Position numbers and translations under genes: made by a program
Shown: positions 1 to 7,734 of the stretch, piece after piece
Numbering within the stretch: the first letter of the stretch is position 1
How the letters are laid out: the number at the start of each line of letters is the position of its first letter
Source of the DNA: CAZVEV01 sp964625865
GTDB taxonomy: Bacteria; Planctomycetota; Phycisphaerae; SM23-33
Assembly: GCA_964625865.1 (NCBI GenBank)
Contig: CAZVEV010000003.1
Coordinates: 1 to 60,243 of the forward strand
DNA length: 60,243 bases
Direction: 5' to 3'
Notes under the pieces: model-generated
Told to the model about the DNA's origin: nothing
Database searches by the model: none
What the model saw: only the letters and a program-made list of their open reading frames with translations

Positions 1-1
1 C

Positions 2-61
2 ACCACTGACGAGTCCAACCACTACATCGAGGTCGAGGTCTACGGCAAGCCCGTGAAATGA
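2..61 (+). CDS. C-terminal end of an unknown protein (partial)
   Basis: An open frame enters from the left edge and gives 19 residues (TTDESNHYIEVEVYGKPVK) before a TGA stop. The stop overlaps the next start codon as ATGA, the usual arrangement for translationally coupled genes. The fragment is too short to assign. Its coupling to the membrane glycosyltransferase suggests the two proteins work in one pathway (inference). Confidence 0.6.
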   Translation, partial: TTDESNHYIEVEVYGKPVK

Positions 62-1794
62 CCCGTTCGATACTCGTAGCTGTCGCGTTACTGGCGGTCA
101 CCGCAGCGGCGTCGCTGCTGCGGCTGACCGATCTCGAGGCGCTTGTCGATCCCGACAAGCGCCTCGCGCGCGTTAACCTGACGACGCGCGTGATGCACAC
201 CGACGAAGCCGTCCACGCCATCAAGTTCCGCGGCCTGCTGGAAGAGGGCAAGTGGACGTACGATCCCTTCGAGTACCACGGACCGGCGCTGCCCTACCTG
301 ACCTTGCCCATCGCCCGGGCAGGCGGAGCCGAGACGCTCGTCGAGATCAGCGAGACGCACCTGCGGCTGCTGCCGGCGATCTTCGGCATTGGCCTGGTGG
401 CGGCGGCGTGGCTGCTCCGGCGCGATCTGGGCCCGGTCGCGCTGATCGCCGCGGCCGTCCTGACGTGCATCTCGCCGGCGATGGTCTTCTACAGCCGCTA
501 CTACATCCAGGAGATGCTCCTGGTGTTCTTCACGTTCGTCGGCGCTGCGGCGATGTGGCGGGCATATCGCGTGCCCGCCGGGCCTCGACAGCGGGCGCGC
601 CGCGTCGCGTGGCTGGTCCTGGCGGGGGTCTGCACGGGCATGATGCACGCATCCAAGGAGACGTTCGTCCTGGCCGGCTTCGCCGCGACGGTCGCGCTTG
701 TCGCGGTATGGCTGTGGCATCGCAGACGCGCCGGCGTCGGTGACGGTGAGGCGACGGTCAGCCCCAGGGCCCTCTTGATAGCCGTTGCGATCATGCTGGT
801 CGCTGCCGTTGCGATCTCGGCCCTGTTCCATTCGTCGTTCTTCACGAACCCGCGCGGTGTGGTCCATTCCGTCACAACCTACCAGCACTACTTCAACCGT
901 GCCCCGGGCGAAGGGGCGGGGGGCAACCACGAGTACCCGTGGTACGAGTATCTGCACCGTTTGGCGTGGTGGCAGGAGGATGGCGGGGCGGTCTGGACGG
1001 AAGCGGCCATCGTGGTGTTGGCCCTGTTCGGCGGGTATGCGGCGGCGGCGGGCAGGTGGCTGGGCAAGACGCATCTCGCCGTCGCGCGGTTCCTGGTCGT
1101 CTACACGCTCGTGCTGACCATCGTCTACGCCCTGATCCCGTACAAGACGCCCTGGTGCATGCTCGGCTTCCTGCACGGGATGATCCTGCTGGCCGGCATC
1201 GGCGCTGCGGCGGCACTGCGGGCGGCGCCGTGCGTCTACTCCAGGGCGATGATCGCCCTCGTGCTCGTCGCGGCGGCGGGGCATTTGGGGTACCAGGCCT
1301 GGCGCGGCAGCGGACCGGCCGGCGAGGATCCCACGAACCCCTACGTCTACGCCCACACCACGTCGGATGCGATAACGCTGGCCGACCAGATCCGCAAGAT
1401 CGCACGCGCCGGCGAAGAGGGCATCGCTACGCCCATCCACGTGATCTGTCCGGACGGCGACGTGTGGCCCCTGCCGTGGTATCTCCGCGACATGCCGCGC
1501 GTGGGCTATCCCAGGGCCGTCCCGACCGGCGCCGAGGCCCTGGCGCCCATCGTTGTGACCAAGCCGCAGATCGAGGCGGCGCTGATGTATCGAATCTACG
1601 ACGTGCCCCCGCCCGGCCAGCGCCACGCGTATGTCCCCTTGCCGCCCCCGCCGGACGACCCGGGCGGCCAGGAACACAACTGGAACTGGTATCCCATGCT
1701 GCGTCCCAACGTGCCCCTGCGCGGTTTCGTGATGCACGACCTGTGGCAAGCGTACGCCGAAACCCTCGCCCCGCCGCCCGAGATCGACCCGTAG
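58..1794 (+). CDS. TIGR03663-type multi-pass membrane glycosyltransferase (GT-C/PMT-like)
   Basis: This 578-aa integral membrane protein resembles the TIGR03663 family (often annotated flippase activity-associated Agl23), related to GT-C/PMT-like transferases that use lipid-linked sugars outside the membrane. An N-terminal membrane segment is followed by a loop containing HTDEAVHA (about residues 47-54). The Asp-Glu pair is typical of the first external loop of GT-C enzymes. A YHGPALPYL motif follows, then many hydrophobic helices to about residue 420 and a soluble C-terminal part of about 150 residues. ATG at 58 overlaps the upstream stop by 4 nt, which supports this start. A lipid-sugar synthase-like GT2 lies 0.7 kb downstream on the other strand and may supply donor substrate (inference). 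The substrate is unknown. A long open frame on the opposite strand is a GC-rich shadow. Confidence 0.85.
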   Translation: MTRSILVAVALLAVTAAASLLRLTDLEALVDPDKRLARVNLTTRVMHTDEAVHAIKFRGLLEEGKWTYDPFEYHGPALPYLTLPIARAGGAETLVEISETHLRLLPAIFGIGLVAAAWLLRRDLGPVALIAAAVLTCISPAMVFYSRYYIQEMLLVFFTFVGAAAMWRAYRVPAGPRQRARRVAWLVLAGVCTGMMHASKETFVLAGFAATVALVAVWLWHRRRAGVGDGEATVSPRALLIAVAIMLVAAVAISALFHSSFFTNPRGVVHSVTTYQHYFNRAPGEGAGGNHEYPWYEYLHRLAWWQEDGGAVWTEAAIVVLALFGGYAAAAGRWLGKTHLAVARFLVVYTLVLTIVYALIPYKTPWCMLGFLHGMILLAGIGAAAALRAAPCVYSRAMIALVLVAAAGHLGYQAWRGSGPAGEDPTNPYVYAHTTSDAITLADQIRKIARAGEEGIATPIHVICPDGDVWPLPWYLRDMPRVGYPRAVPTGAEALAPIVVTKPQIEAALMYRIYDVPPPGQRHAYVPLPPPPDDPGGQEHNWNWYPMLRPNVPLRGFVMHDLWQAYAETLAPPPEIDP

Positions 1795-1796
1795 GG

Positions 1797-1861
1797 CGTG
1801 CAACTCGTTGCACGTGGGTGACCGATTGCGTGCTCATTCCGCGTGCAACAAGACTGCACGC
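1797..1861. other. Two short perfect hairpins sharing CGTGCAA
   Basis: Just after the glycosyltransferase stop, CGTGCAA (1797-1803) pairs with TTGCACG (1808-1814). GCGTGCA (1841-1847) then pairs with TGCACGC (1855-1861). They could be terminator or processing structures, but no U-run follows. A GTG at 1843 lies inside the second hairpin, which argues against it as a start codon. Confidence 0.5.
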
Positions 1862-1890
1862 CCTGCCTCCCGTTGGTCGATAACATCGCC

Positions 1891-2421
1891 ATGCTGGACC
1901 TGGTCCTGAACGAGTCACACCTCCCAGAGGCGGTACGTCCCGCCCTGGAGCAGTGCCGCCACCGCCTCTTCATCGCCACCGCCGACGTCAAGGACCTCCA
2001 CGTGCCTCCCGACGACCGGCGCGGCGGGGCCCGGAGCATCATCGACCACCTGGCCGACCTGTCGGATCGTGACGTGGAGATCAGCCTGCTCCACAGCGGC
2101 GTGCCGACAGCCCCCGTGCTGGCCCGCCTGAAGGCAAGCTGCCCGCCCACGCTGACGATGCGACGCTGCCCGCGAATGCACGCCAAGGCGATCATCGCTG
2201 ACGGCACGTGGATGTACCTGGGATCGGCCAATCTCACCGGGGCGGGCCTCGGCGCCAAGAGCCGGCGCCGGCGCAACTTTGAGGCCGGCATCGTGACCGA
2301 CGATCCGCACCTGATCGACCCGGTGGCCGACATGCTTCACGAGGTATTCACGGGCGAGCGCTGCGCCGACTGCGGCCGAACAGCCCATTGTCCGGTCCCC
2401 CTGGAAGAGCCTCACCTGTAA
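1891..2421 (+). CDS. Phospholipase D-like protein with a single HKD motif
   Basis: This protein of about 176 aa carries one HxK(x)4D motif (HAKAIIAD) followed by GSANLT, the PLD-superfamily active-site signature. Family members are phosphodiesterases acting on phospholipids or nucleic acids. A one-motif protein of this size would need to dimerise, as the Nuc endonuclease does (family knowledge). The C-terminus has CADCGRTAHC, a possible metal-binding cysteine cluster. No signal peptide is evident, so it is probably cytoplasmic. I chose ATG 1891. An in-frame GTG at 1843 would add 16 residues but sits inside a hairpin, and neither start has a clear Shine-Dalgarno sequence. It converges with the GT2 gene. 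The substrate cannot be told from sequence. Confidence 0.75.
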   Translation: MLDLVLNESHLPEAVRPALEQCRHRLFIATADVKDLHVPPDDRRGGARSIIDHLADLSDRDVEISLLHSGVPTAPVLARLKASCPPTLTMRRCPRMHAKAIIADGTWMYLGSANLTGAGLGAKSRRRRNFEAGIVTDDPHLIDPVADMLHEVFTGERCADCGRTAHCPVPLEEPHL

Positions 2422-2450
2422 GCGTCTGGCCCCCTCGTCCCGATTCGATC

Positions 2451-3176
2451 TCAGTCCTCTTCTTTCAGGGCCCGTTGGATCTCGCGCAACTCGCTGAACA
2501 GACGCGGGATAAGCCTGGCCGGGTGCAGGCGCGAGTCCGGATCGCTGTGCCACTCGACGGGGAACTCCCCGATCCGCCAGCCGGCCCGCACGGCGCGGAG
2601 CACGGTTTCGATGTCGAACAGGAACCCGTTGCAGACGCAGCGGCTGTACAGTTCGCGCCCGATCGGGCCCTTGTACATCTTGAACCCGCACTGCGTGTCG
2701 CTGAGGGACCTCGGCGTGCCCGACAGCCAGGGCATGACCCAGCGGAACACTCGCGTAAGTGCACGCCTATACAGGCTCTTGCGCCGCGTAATGACGCTGT
2801 CGGGCAGGGCCCGCGACCCGTGGGCGATATCGCAGCGGTCCTCGCGGAGCATCGCAAGGCCACGCAGGGCGTTGTCAAAGGGAATGCAGCGCCCCGCATC
2901 GGCGAACATGATCACGTCCCCGCGGGTCTGAACCATGCCCGTCCGCACGGCATGGCCCTTGCCCTGATTGACTTCGCAGCGAATGACGCGTTTCTCGACG
3001 CCGTCCGGCACGGCCGCCGCTTCGGCCAGGTCGGCCGAGTTGTCGCTGCTGCCGTCGTCTACTACCAGGATTTCCCCGCTGAGCCCTTCGGCGGCAAGGA
3101 ACGCCCCCGCGGCTTCGACGTCCGCGGCGATTTTCCGTGCTTCGTTAAACTCAGGAATAACGATCGATAGATCCAT
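2451..3176 (-). CDS. Glycosyltransferase family 2, dolichyl-phosphate-sugar synthase-like
   Basis: This GT2 enzyme of 241 aa probably transfers a sugar from a nucleotide sugar to a polyprenyl phosphate on the cytoplasmic face. It shows the N-terminal MDLSIVIPEFNE strand, the VVDDGSSD nucleotide-binding motif, FADAGRC at the metal-binding position, QCGFKMYKG, and EFPVEWHSD near the C-terminus, all typical of dolichyl-phosphate glucose/mannose synthases. I placed the start at MDLSIVIP because the catalytic domain begins there. An upstream in-frame start would add 18 residues of no known homology. It has no C-terminal membrane helices, unlike GtrB-type relatives. It could supply lipid-linked sugar to the GT-C-like enzyme at the left edge (inference). 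Confidence 0.85.
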   Translation of the reverse strand: MDLSIVIPEFNEARKIAADVEAAGAFLAAEGLSGEILVVDDGSSDNSADLAEAAAVPDGVEKRVIRCEVNQGKGHAVRTGMVQTRGDVIMFADAGRCIPFDNALRGLAMLREDRCDIAHGSRALPDSVITRRKSLYRRALTRVFRWVMPWLSGTPRSLSDTQCGFKMYKGPIGRELYSRCVCNGFLFDIETVLRAVRAGWRIGEFPVEWHSDPDSRLHPARLIPRLFSELREIQRALKEED

Positions 3177-3238
3177 CTGAATACTATAACACCGCCGCCG
3201 GCCGAACGTGCCATAGGAACTGACGCCCAAATAAGTTC

Positions 3239-3267
3239 TTGGCGGACAGCGACCGAGGCGGTATAAT
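3239..3267 (+). promoter_or_regulatory. Sigma70-type promoter of the PEP-CTERM gene at 3348
   Basis: TTGGCG (3239-3244), a 17-nt spacer and TATAAT (3262-3267) lie about 80 nt upstream of the start codon. The consensus -10 box stands out in this GC-rich DNA. Confidence 0.7.
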
Positions 3268-3347
3268 AATACCAGTTATATAGCTCACAACTGAAACAGC
3301 GATGGACCGCTCAGATAGACTTGCTCTACGGGAAGGAGGAGCGGATT

Positions 3348-4157
3348 ATGCGCTCTTTGGCATTTGTCGCTGTACTGGCGGTAGGATTGTCGGCATTCAA
3401 CGCGGGGGCGGCCGTGCTGTACAACGGCTCGGACGGCGGAACGCCTGAAGATCAGGGGTGGCTCTACACGGACCTCTCCGGCGGCCTGGCGATCCACGGC
3501 GCTACCGGCGGAGTCACAACGCTGAACACGACGGCGCTCAACGGCATCTACGCCGGCTATTCGCAAGTTGCCATCATGGACAGGACAACCGGTTTCACTG
3601 TGCGATTCACCGTCCAGATCCAGAGCGAGGGCCATTCCGGAAGCGACGACCGGGCGGGCTTCAGCGTCATTGTCCTCAGCGCCGACAGCAAGGGGCTGGA
3701 ACTGGCGTTCTGGGAAGACGAGATCTGGCCTCAGGACGACGGCGTGCCGCTGTTCACGCACGGGACGGGGGCGGCCTACAACACCACGGCCGCTCTGACG
3801 CAGTACGATCTGGCCATCATGGGCTCGACGTACCAGGTCTTCGCGGGCGGCTCGCCGCTGTTTTCCGGCACGGTGGCCGACTATTCGGATTTCGGTACTC
3901 CGTACGATGAGATCAACGCCTTGTTCTTCGGCGATGACACGTCGTCGGCCCAGGCCGAGGTCGACATCACGTGGATCGAGGTGCTGGACTACGCCGTCCC
4001 CGAGCCCGGGGCCGCGGCGCTGCTGGCGCTCGGTGCGATGGTGCTCATGTTCCGTCGCCGGCGCGGGGGCTCGCGCCGGCGGAGGCGGCAGGAAGAGGAG
4101 GAGGAGGCCCGCGAGCATCCCCCCGCGCCCGCGCAATCGCAGCCGGAAGGCGCGTAG
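3348..4157 (+). CDS. PEP-CTERM protein with an unusual charged C-terminal extension
   Basis: This exported protein of 269 aa starts with a signal peptide (MRSLAFVAVLAVGLSAF, cleavage near GAA-VLY), continues with a beta-rich lectin/LamG-like domain and ends in a PEP-CTERM sorting signal (VPEPGAAALLALGAMVLMF, then four Arg). PEP-CTERM proteins are recognised by exosortase and anchored or released at the envelope (family knowledge). ATG 3348 has GGAAGGAGGA just upstream. A TTG at 3321 would precede the signal peptide and is rejected. Oddly, 30 more residues follow the arginine cluster, rich in Arg, Glu and Pro (RRRRRQEEEEE). These signals normally end within a few residues of the Arg patch. The function of the central domain is unknown. 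Confidence 0.85.
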   Translation: MRSLAFVAVLAVGLSAFNAGAAVLYNGSDGGTPEDQGWLYTDLSGGLAIHGATGGVTTLNTTALNGIYAGYSQVAIMDRTTGFTVRFTVQIQSEGHSGSDDRAGFSVIVLSADSKGLELAFWEDEIWPQDDGVPLFTHGTGAAYNTTAALTQYDLAIMGSTYQVFAGGSPLFSGTVADYSDFGTPYDEINALFFGDDTSSAQAEVDITWIEVLDYAVPEPGAAALLALGAMVLMFRRRRGGSRRRRRQEEEEEAREHPPAPAQSQPEGA

Positions 4158-4196
4158 GGTCAGTCCGCCGGCCCGCGCCGGGTCAACTCGGTCGGC

Positions 4197-6317
4197 TTAC
4201 CCTCCCAGCCACCACCACAGGGTGAACCCGACGAGGTGGCACAGGGCGATGAAGAGTCCGACCAGCAGGCGCGCGTGCCTGACCCCCGTGCCGACCGCCC
4301 CGCCCGGATACCACGGGCGCGACGTGAAGAAACGCCCCTGGCGGAACGTCAGGCGCATCCGCGCGTTGATGCCCCATCCGGACCCCTCGAGCAGCGCGCT
4401 GAGGTCGCGACGGCGCAGCTTGATGATCGCCACGATCGTCGTCGGGAGCATGACCAGCATGACCGCGGCGGCCAGGCCGATCAGGATCTTGTACGTCTCG
4501 ACGCCCGCAAGCGTCTTGGTGATATACGCCGCCGCCGACGTCAGGGCCGCAATGGCCACCGAGCCGCCCATCAGCAGCCCGCCGGCCAGCAGGCCGCTGG
4601 ACGTGCTCTCAGCGGGCTTGGCGGCCGGTTGGGCCTCAGCCGGTCGGCTGACCATGGCGTCGGCCTCGCTGTCGAGGGTCTTCTCGGCCTTCGTCGTAAA
4701 GGCCTCGATCTTGCCCGTCAGCAGGCGGCCCAGTCGCTTGAACGGTGAGACGATCGCCTCGGATATGCTGATCGGATTGTCGATGATCCGGACGACCCGC
4801 GCGTCGGACTCGGCCCCGTCAACCGTGCGGAACATCCCGCGCTTGCCCACGCACAGGTTGCCCAGCCCGCCCGAGGTCACCGGGACGGCCAACTCGTACG
4901 TCGCGGCGTCGGCGGGGCAGACCTCGACGTAGAGCACGCACATGTTGCCGGTGGCGGCGACCTTCGCGTGGCGGGCCCGGTCGACGCACAGCAGGCAGAA
5001 GTCGAAGTGTCTCCCGTCCATGATCAGCGTGCCCATCTCGAACATCGCCCGTCGGGTCGGATCGTACAGGTGCGGGAAGCTGACGAAGTTATTGGCCAGC
5101 GCCGTCAGGTGCGCCTGGTAGAGCAGGAGCTTCTGGGTCAGGCGGATATTGCCCAGCACGAACGCGGTCTGCGTGCTGGCGGCGATCAACTGCTCCACCG
5201 CGTCGCGGAAGCGCGGGTCCAGGTAGCGGGCGAGGGCCTCGTTGTCCATGTCCTCGACGTCCTGGCCGGCCTTGGCGGCGATCCACTTGTCGTGCACGTC
5301 GAAGAAGCGCTCGACCTTGCGCCACGCCTTCTCCGTCAGCGCCGCCGCCTCGCGCCCCAGCGCCGGCTCGACGACTTCCGTGCGCAACCGCGCCAACTGC
5401 GCGAAGTAAAACGGGTTGACCGGGTCCTCGAAGGCCAGCACCTGGTCCGCACGCGGCTTGGCCAGCGGCGCCGCGGCCATGAACGCGCGAATCGCCTCCG
5501 GGTCCGACAGGTCGATCGCCTGGAGGTCCGCATCGCTGACGGCCACCCGCTCGGCCGCCCGGGCGTCAAACGCCGCCGCCTTGCATTGGGCGAAGTACTG
5601 CTCGATCTTGTCACGCAGCGAGACGTACAGGTCATAGGCCTCGCACGTCCGCTCGCCCAGCGGCATGATGTCGGAGGTGGTCTGGCCGGCGGGGATCGTG
5701 CGCTGGTCCTGCCAGTCCAGGTATGCCTGGGCCTGGACGAGGAAGTCGTTCATCTCCTCGCGGTCGATGCCCACCTTCCCGCTGGGATGCTCGGCCCCGC
5801 CCACGCAGGCGATCACGTCGGCGATGAAGCGGGCCACCTCGTCGTCGTCGGCCGCCTCGGGCAGCACCACGCCGGCTTCGCTTACCGGGTTCTGCTCGAC
5901 GAGCGCCTTGACCTGGTGGACCTGGTCTATCGTCACCTCGCCCGCCTCGGCGCAGTCCAACTGCTGGAGGATCATGGCCGCCGAGTCATAGATCTGCCTG
6001 CCGGTCTCGCTGTCGGTGTTGATCGCGTCGAGGGCCAACGACTCGCTCGCCTCGGCCAGCCCCGACGTGTCTTGCAGGTGTGCCAGCAGCCACGCCACCG
6101 CCTCGCGCAGTTCGAAGCACATGATCCGCCCGTTGGAATCGCTGTCGACCATGGCCAGGAAGTCCGCGTCGCAGTTGAGCGAGCCGACCGGCGCGCCCAG
6201 GGCCATCCAGTGCGCTTCGTCCAGGTCCACCACCCGCGCCAGGTCGGCAGGCGAGTTGATGCGCAGTTGGCGCGTCCGTCCGAACCGCTTGAACGCCATG
6301 TGTCCCGCAATCGGCAT
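4197..6317 (-). CDS. Large EF-hand protein with C-terminal membrane segments
   Basis: This protein of about 706 aa belongs to a family I cannot name. A canonical 12-residue EF-hand loop (DSDSNGRIMCFE, residues 58-69, with Asp/Asp/Asn/Gly/Ile/Glu at positions 1,3,5,6,8,12) suggests calcium binding. A degenerate second loop may lie around SGKVGIDREE. The middle 400 residues are predominantly helical and soluble. Near the C-terminus there are three hydrophobic stretches (GLLMGGSVAIAALTSAAAY, ILIGLAAAVMLVML, LLVGLFIALCHLVGF), so it is likely membrane-attached. ATG 6317 has GAGG six bases upstream. ATG 6299 is an alternative. No N-terminal signal peptide is seen. It converges with the PEP-CTERM gene at 3348, and its role is unknown. 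Confidence 0.75.
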   Translation of the reverse strand: MPIAGHMAFKRFGRTRQLRINSPADLARVVDLDEAHWMALGAPVGSLNCDADFLAMVDSDSNGRIMCFELREAVAWLLAHLQDTSGLAEASESLALDAINTDSETGRQIYDSAAMILQQLDCAEAGEVTIDQVHQVKALVEQNPVSEAGVVLPEAADDDEVARFIADVIACVGGAEHPSGKVGIDREEMNDFLVQAQAYLDWQDQRTIPAGQTTSDIMPLGERTCEAYDLYVSLRDKIEQYFAQCKAAAFDARAAERVAVSDADLQAIDLSDPEAIRAFMAAAPLAKPRADQVLAFEDPVNPFYFAQLARLRTEVVEPALGREAAALTEKAWRKVERFFDVHDKWIAAKAGQDVEDMDNEALARYLDPRFRDAVEQLIAASTQTAFVLGNIRLTQKLLLYQAHLTALANNFVSFPHLYDPTRRAMFEMGTLIMDGRHFDFCLLCVDRARHAKVAATGNMCVLYVEVCPADAATYELAVPVTSGGLGNLCVGKRGMFRTVDGAESDARVVRIIDNPISISEAIVSPFKRLGRLLTGKIEAFTTKAEKTLDSEADAMVSRPAEAQPAAKPAESTSSGLLAGGLLMGGSVAIAALTSAAAYITKTLAGVETYKILIGLAAAVMLVMLPTTIVAIIKLRRRDLSALLEGSGWGINARMRLTFRQGRFFTSRPWYPGGAVGTGVRHARLLVGLFIALCHLVGFTLWWWLGG

Positions 6318-6454
6318 GGAAGGCCTCGCAATCTCACAGGTCTGCCGCAACGACGGGGACATCTCCACCGGATGCCCCACGCCCGCGCATGCTACCGGCA
6401 CCTCTCGGCCGAGTCAATCCCCCGTCGTCCTCGGCCAGACGCCCTGGCACGCAC

Positions 6455-6530
6455 GAGGCCGCGGCCTAAGCGACGATCTGGCGGCCGACGGGGTAAGGGG
6501 TGGGTAGAGGCGCCGCAGGCGGCTACGGGG
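6455..6530 (+). repeat. 76-bp interspersed repeat, copy 1
   Basis: It begins GAGGCCGCGGCC and ends GGCGGCTACGGGG. The second copy, at 34704-34779, matches at 72 of 76 positions in the same orientation. Both copies sit shortly upstream of a promoter and an exported-protein gene. Confidence 0.85.
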
Positions 6531-6648
6531 CGGCTAAACGCCCTGGCCGGGATGCCGCCCAACGCCCCGCCCTGGCGCGGTACGGGGCGACGACATCGCC
6601 GGCCGGCCGTATGTGCACGCAAAGGGCAAGAAAGATCCAACTTGGCGC

Positions 6649-6676
6649 TTGACACGGCATTGTTCGGATGTATAAT
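6649..6676 (+). promoter_or_regulatory. Near-consensus promoter of the PEP-CTERM gene at 6719
   Basis: TTGACA (6649-6654), 16 nt, TATAAT (6671-6676). The -35 region reads GCGCTTGACA, the same string as in the promoter at 12289. Confidence 0.9.
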
Positions 6677-6718
6677 CGTATTCTGAGCCATTTGTCCATT
6701 CTGATGGAGACGACAACG

Positions 6719-7531
6719 ATGCGAACCTTGATTGCCACTGCCGCTGTCCTGACCGTCCTTCTATCCGTCGCCGGCGCCCAGGCCGAACTTATCGTCGATC
6801 TGGATCCGGTGGATGCCCGATTCGACTCGCTCACGGACAATGATGACGGTGCCGGCGGATATGGTGCGGGCAATCCCTCGGGGGCGGAGAACGCCGCCGG
6901 ATTGACCTTCAACGTCACCTTCACACCGGCCGCCGGCGACCTGGACTCGACGACCGAGGCGGTCAACCTGATCGAGATCGGCGGCGACGCTAACGGCAGC
7001 GGCCTGTACCTGCTCGGCGGCGAGGTCCATTTCATCAGCAAGATGGACGGCAGCAACACCAACGTTCCGGCGGCGTTCAACGACCTCAACTTCGCTTCCG
7101 GAAACAACATGATCGGCGCCAAGAGCAGCTTCGGCGCTCTGTCGGCCGGCACGACGTATTCGGTCGCCGTGGTGTTCGACCCCATCGACGCCAGTCCGTC
7201 GTTGGAGATCGCCGTCAAGCCCAGCGGCGGGTCCATCACCACCAACAGCTTCACTCCGATCAACGTTGGCGGCAAGACCAACTGGTCGGGCGACGACTCG
7301 GCGACCGCTTTACGCGGGAAAAACGGTAGTGTAGACATCGCCAATCTCGGTGGAGCCAATACGGCCGGCACCAGTAATCCCTTCCGCGAGAGAGAGATCA
7401 ACGACAACGGATTCGAGGGCACGGCCGGACAGGGCCTGTACTGGAGCGCCCACGGCAGCATCATCCCCGAGCCGGCGACGCTCGCCCTGGCCGCGATAGG
7501 CCTGCTGGGCCTGCGCCGACGCAGGCGGTAA
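6719..7531 (+). CDS. PEP-CTERM protein, beta-sandwich type
   Basis: This protein of 270 aa has a signal peptide (MRTLIATAAVLTVLLSVAG, AQA-EL), a beta-rich central domain of unknown function and a C-terminal sorting signal (IPEPATLALAAIGLLGL followed by Arg residues). It is presumed exported and processed by an exosortase encoded elsewhere. ATG 6719 is chosen because GGAG at 6706-6709 is correctly spaced and the signal peptide starts here. Upstream in-frame ATGs at 6668 and 6704 overlap the promoter or lack a ribosome site. It has its own near-consensus promoter with a short leader of about 35 nt. The last part of the coding DNA (7461-7515) is identical to that of the next gene although the rest is unrelated. 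Confidence 0.87.
   Translation: MRTLIATAAVLTVLLSVAGAQAELIVDLDPVDARFDSLTDNDDGAGGYGAGNPSGAENAAGLTFNVTFTPAAGDLDSTTEAVNLIEIGGDANGSGLYLLGGEVHFISKMDGSNTNVPAAFNDLNFASGNNMIGAKSSFGALSAGTTYSVAVVFDPIDASPSLEIAVKPSGGSITTNSFTPINVGGKTNWSGDDSATALRGKNGSVDIANLGGANTAGTSNPFREREINDNGFEGTAGQGLYWSAHGSIIPEPATLALAAIGLLGLRRRRR
7461..7515 (+). repeat. 55-bp sorting-signal cassette, copy 1
   Basis: This stretch encodes the PEP-CTERM core and is identical at all 55 positions to 8318-8372 in the neighbouring gene. It marks a recently duplicated or converted 3' module. Confidence 0.9.
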
Positions 7532-7579
7532 CCCAAGCGCAACGACCCGCCGAGCGGCCGAAAAGACTCAACTTCTCGC

Positions 7580-7607
7580 TTGACAGGGCGAGATGAAGCA
7601 GTATACT
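7580..7607 (+). promoter_or_regulatory. Promoter of the PEP-CTERM gene at 7735
   Basis: TTGACA (7580-7585), 16 nt, TATACT (7602-7607). It lies 128 nt upstream of the start codon, leaving a long leader. Confidence 0.88.
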
Positions 7608-7614
7608 AAACGTC

Positions 7615-7734
7615 GTCAGGACTGTTGCCTGACACGCGGGCCTGTGTGAGTGGTTACCGAGCCAAGAAAGCCGCACACTTCCGTGCTGAGGATGGCATGT
7701 ACGCATGAGGCATAGGCCAATGGAGAATCTCATC
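7615..7734 (+). ncRNA. Candidate structured leader RNA (copy A)
   Basis: The leader opens with a 6-bp hairpin, GTCAGG (7615-7620)/CCTGAC (7628-7633), with a 7-nt loop. A 22-nt block (7634-7655) matches the leader at 12344-12365 at 18 positions and ends GTGAGTGGTT. TGAGGATG (7687-7694) and ATGT (7697-7700) are also shared. In copy B the first hairpin has an A-to-G change that turns a U-A pair into U-G and keeps the stem. It matches no riboswitch class I know. Confidence 0.55.

Larger units (their letters stand above)
6318..6718. other. Intergenic region between divergent genes
   Basis: These 400 nt hold a 76-bp interspersed repeat (6455-6530) and the promoter and leader of the next PEP-CTERM gene. 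I see nothing further in 6318-6454. Confidence 0.6.

Noticed and set aside
88..1803. A 571-codon open frame on the minus strand opposite the membrane glycosyltransferase
   Set aside because: It is Arg-rich with no domain or signal logic. The plus-strand frame has coherent helices and motifs. High GC makes such shadows common.
1843..1890. GTG 1843 as the start of the phospholipase D-like gene
   Set aside because: It lies inside a perfect hairpin and adds 16 residues without homology. ATG 1891 is preferred, although neither start has a clear ribosome site.
3181..3190. TATAGT on the minus strand as a promoter for the GT2 gene
   Set aside because: No acceptable -35 box is found at 16-18 nt, so I do not list it.
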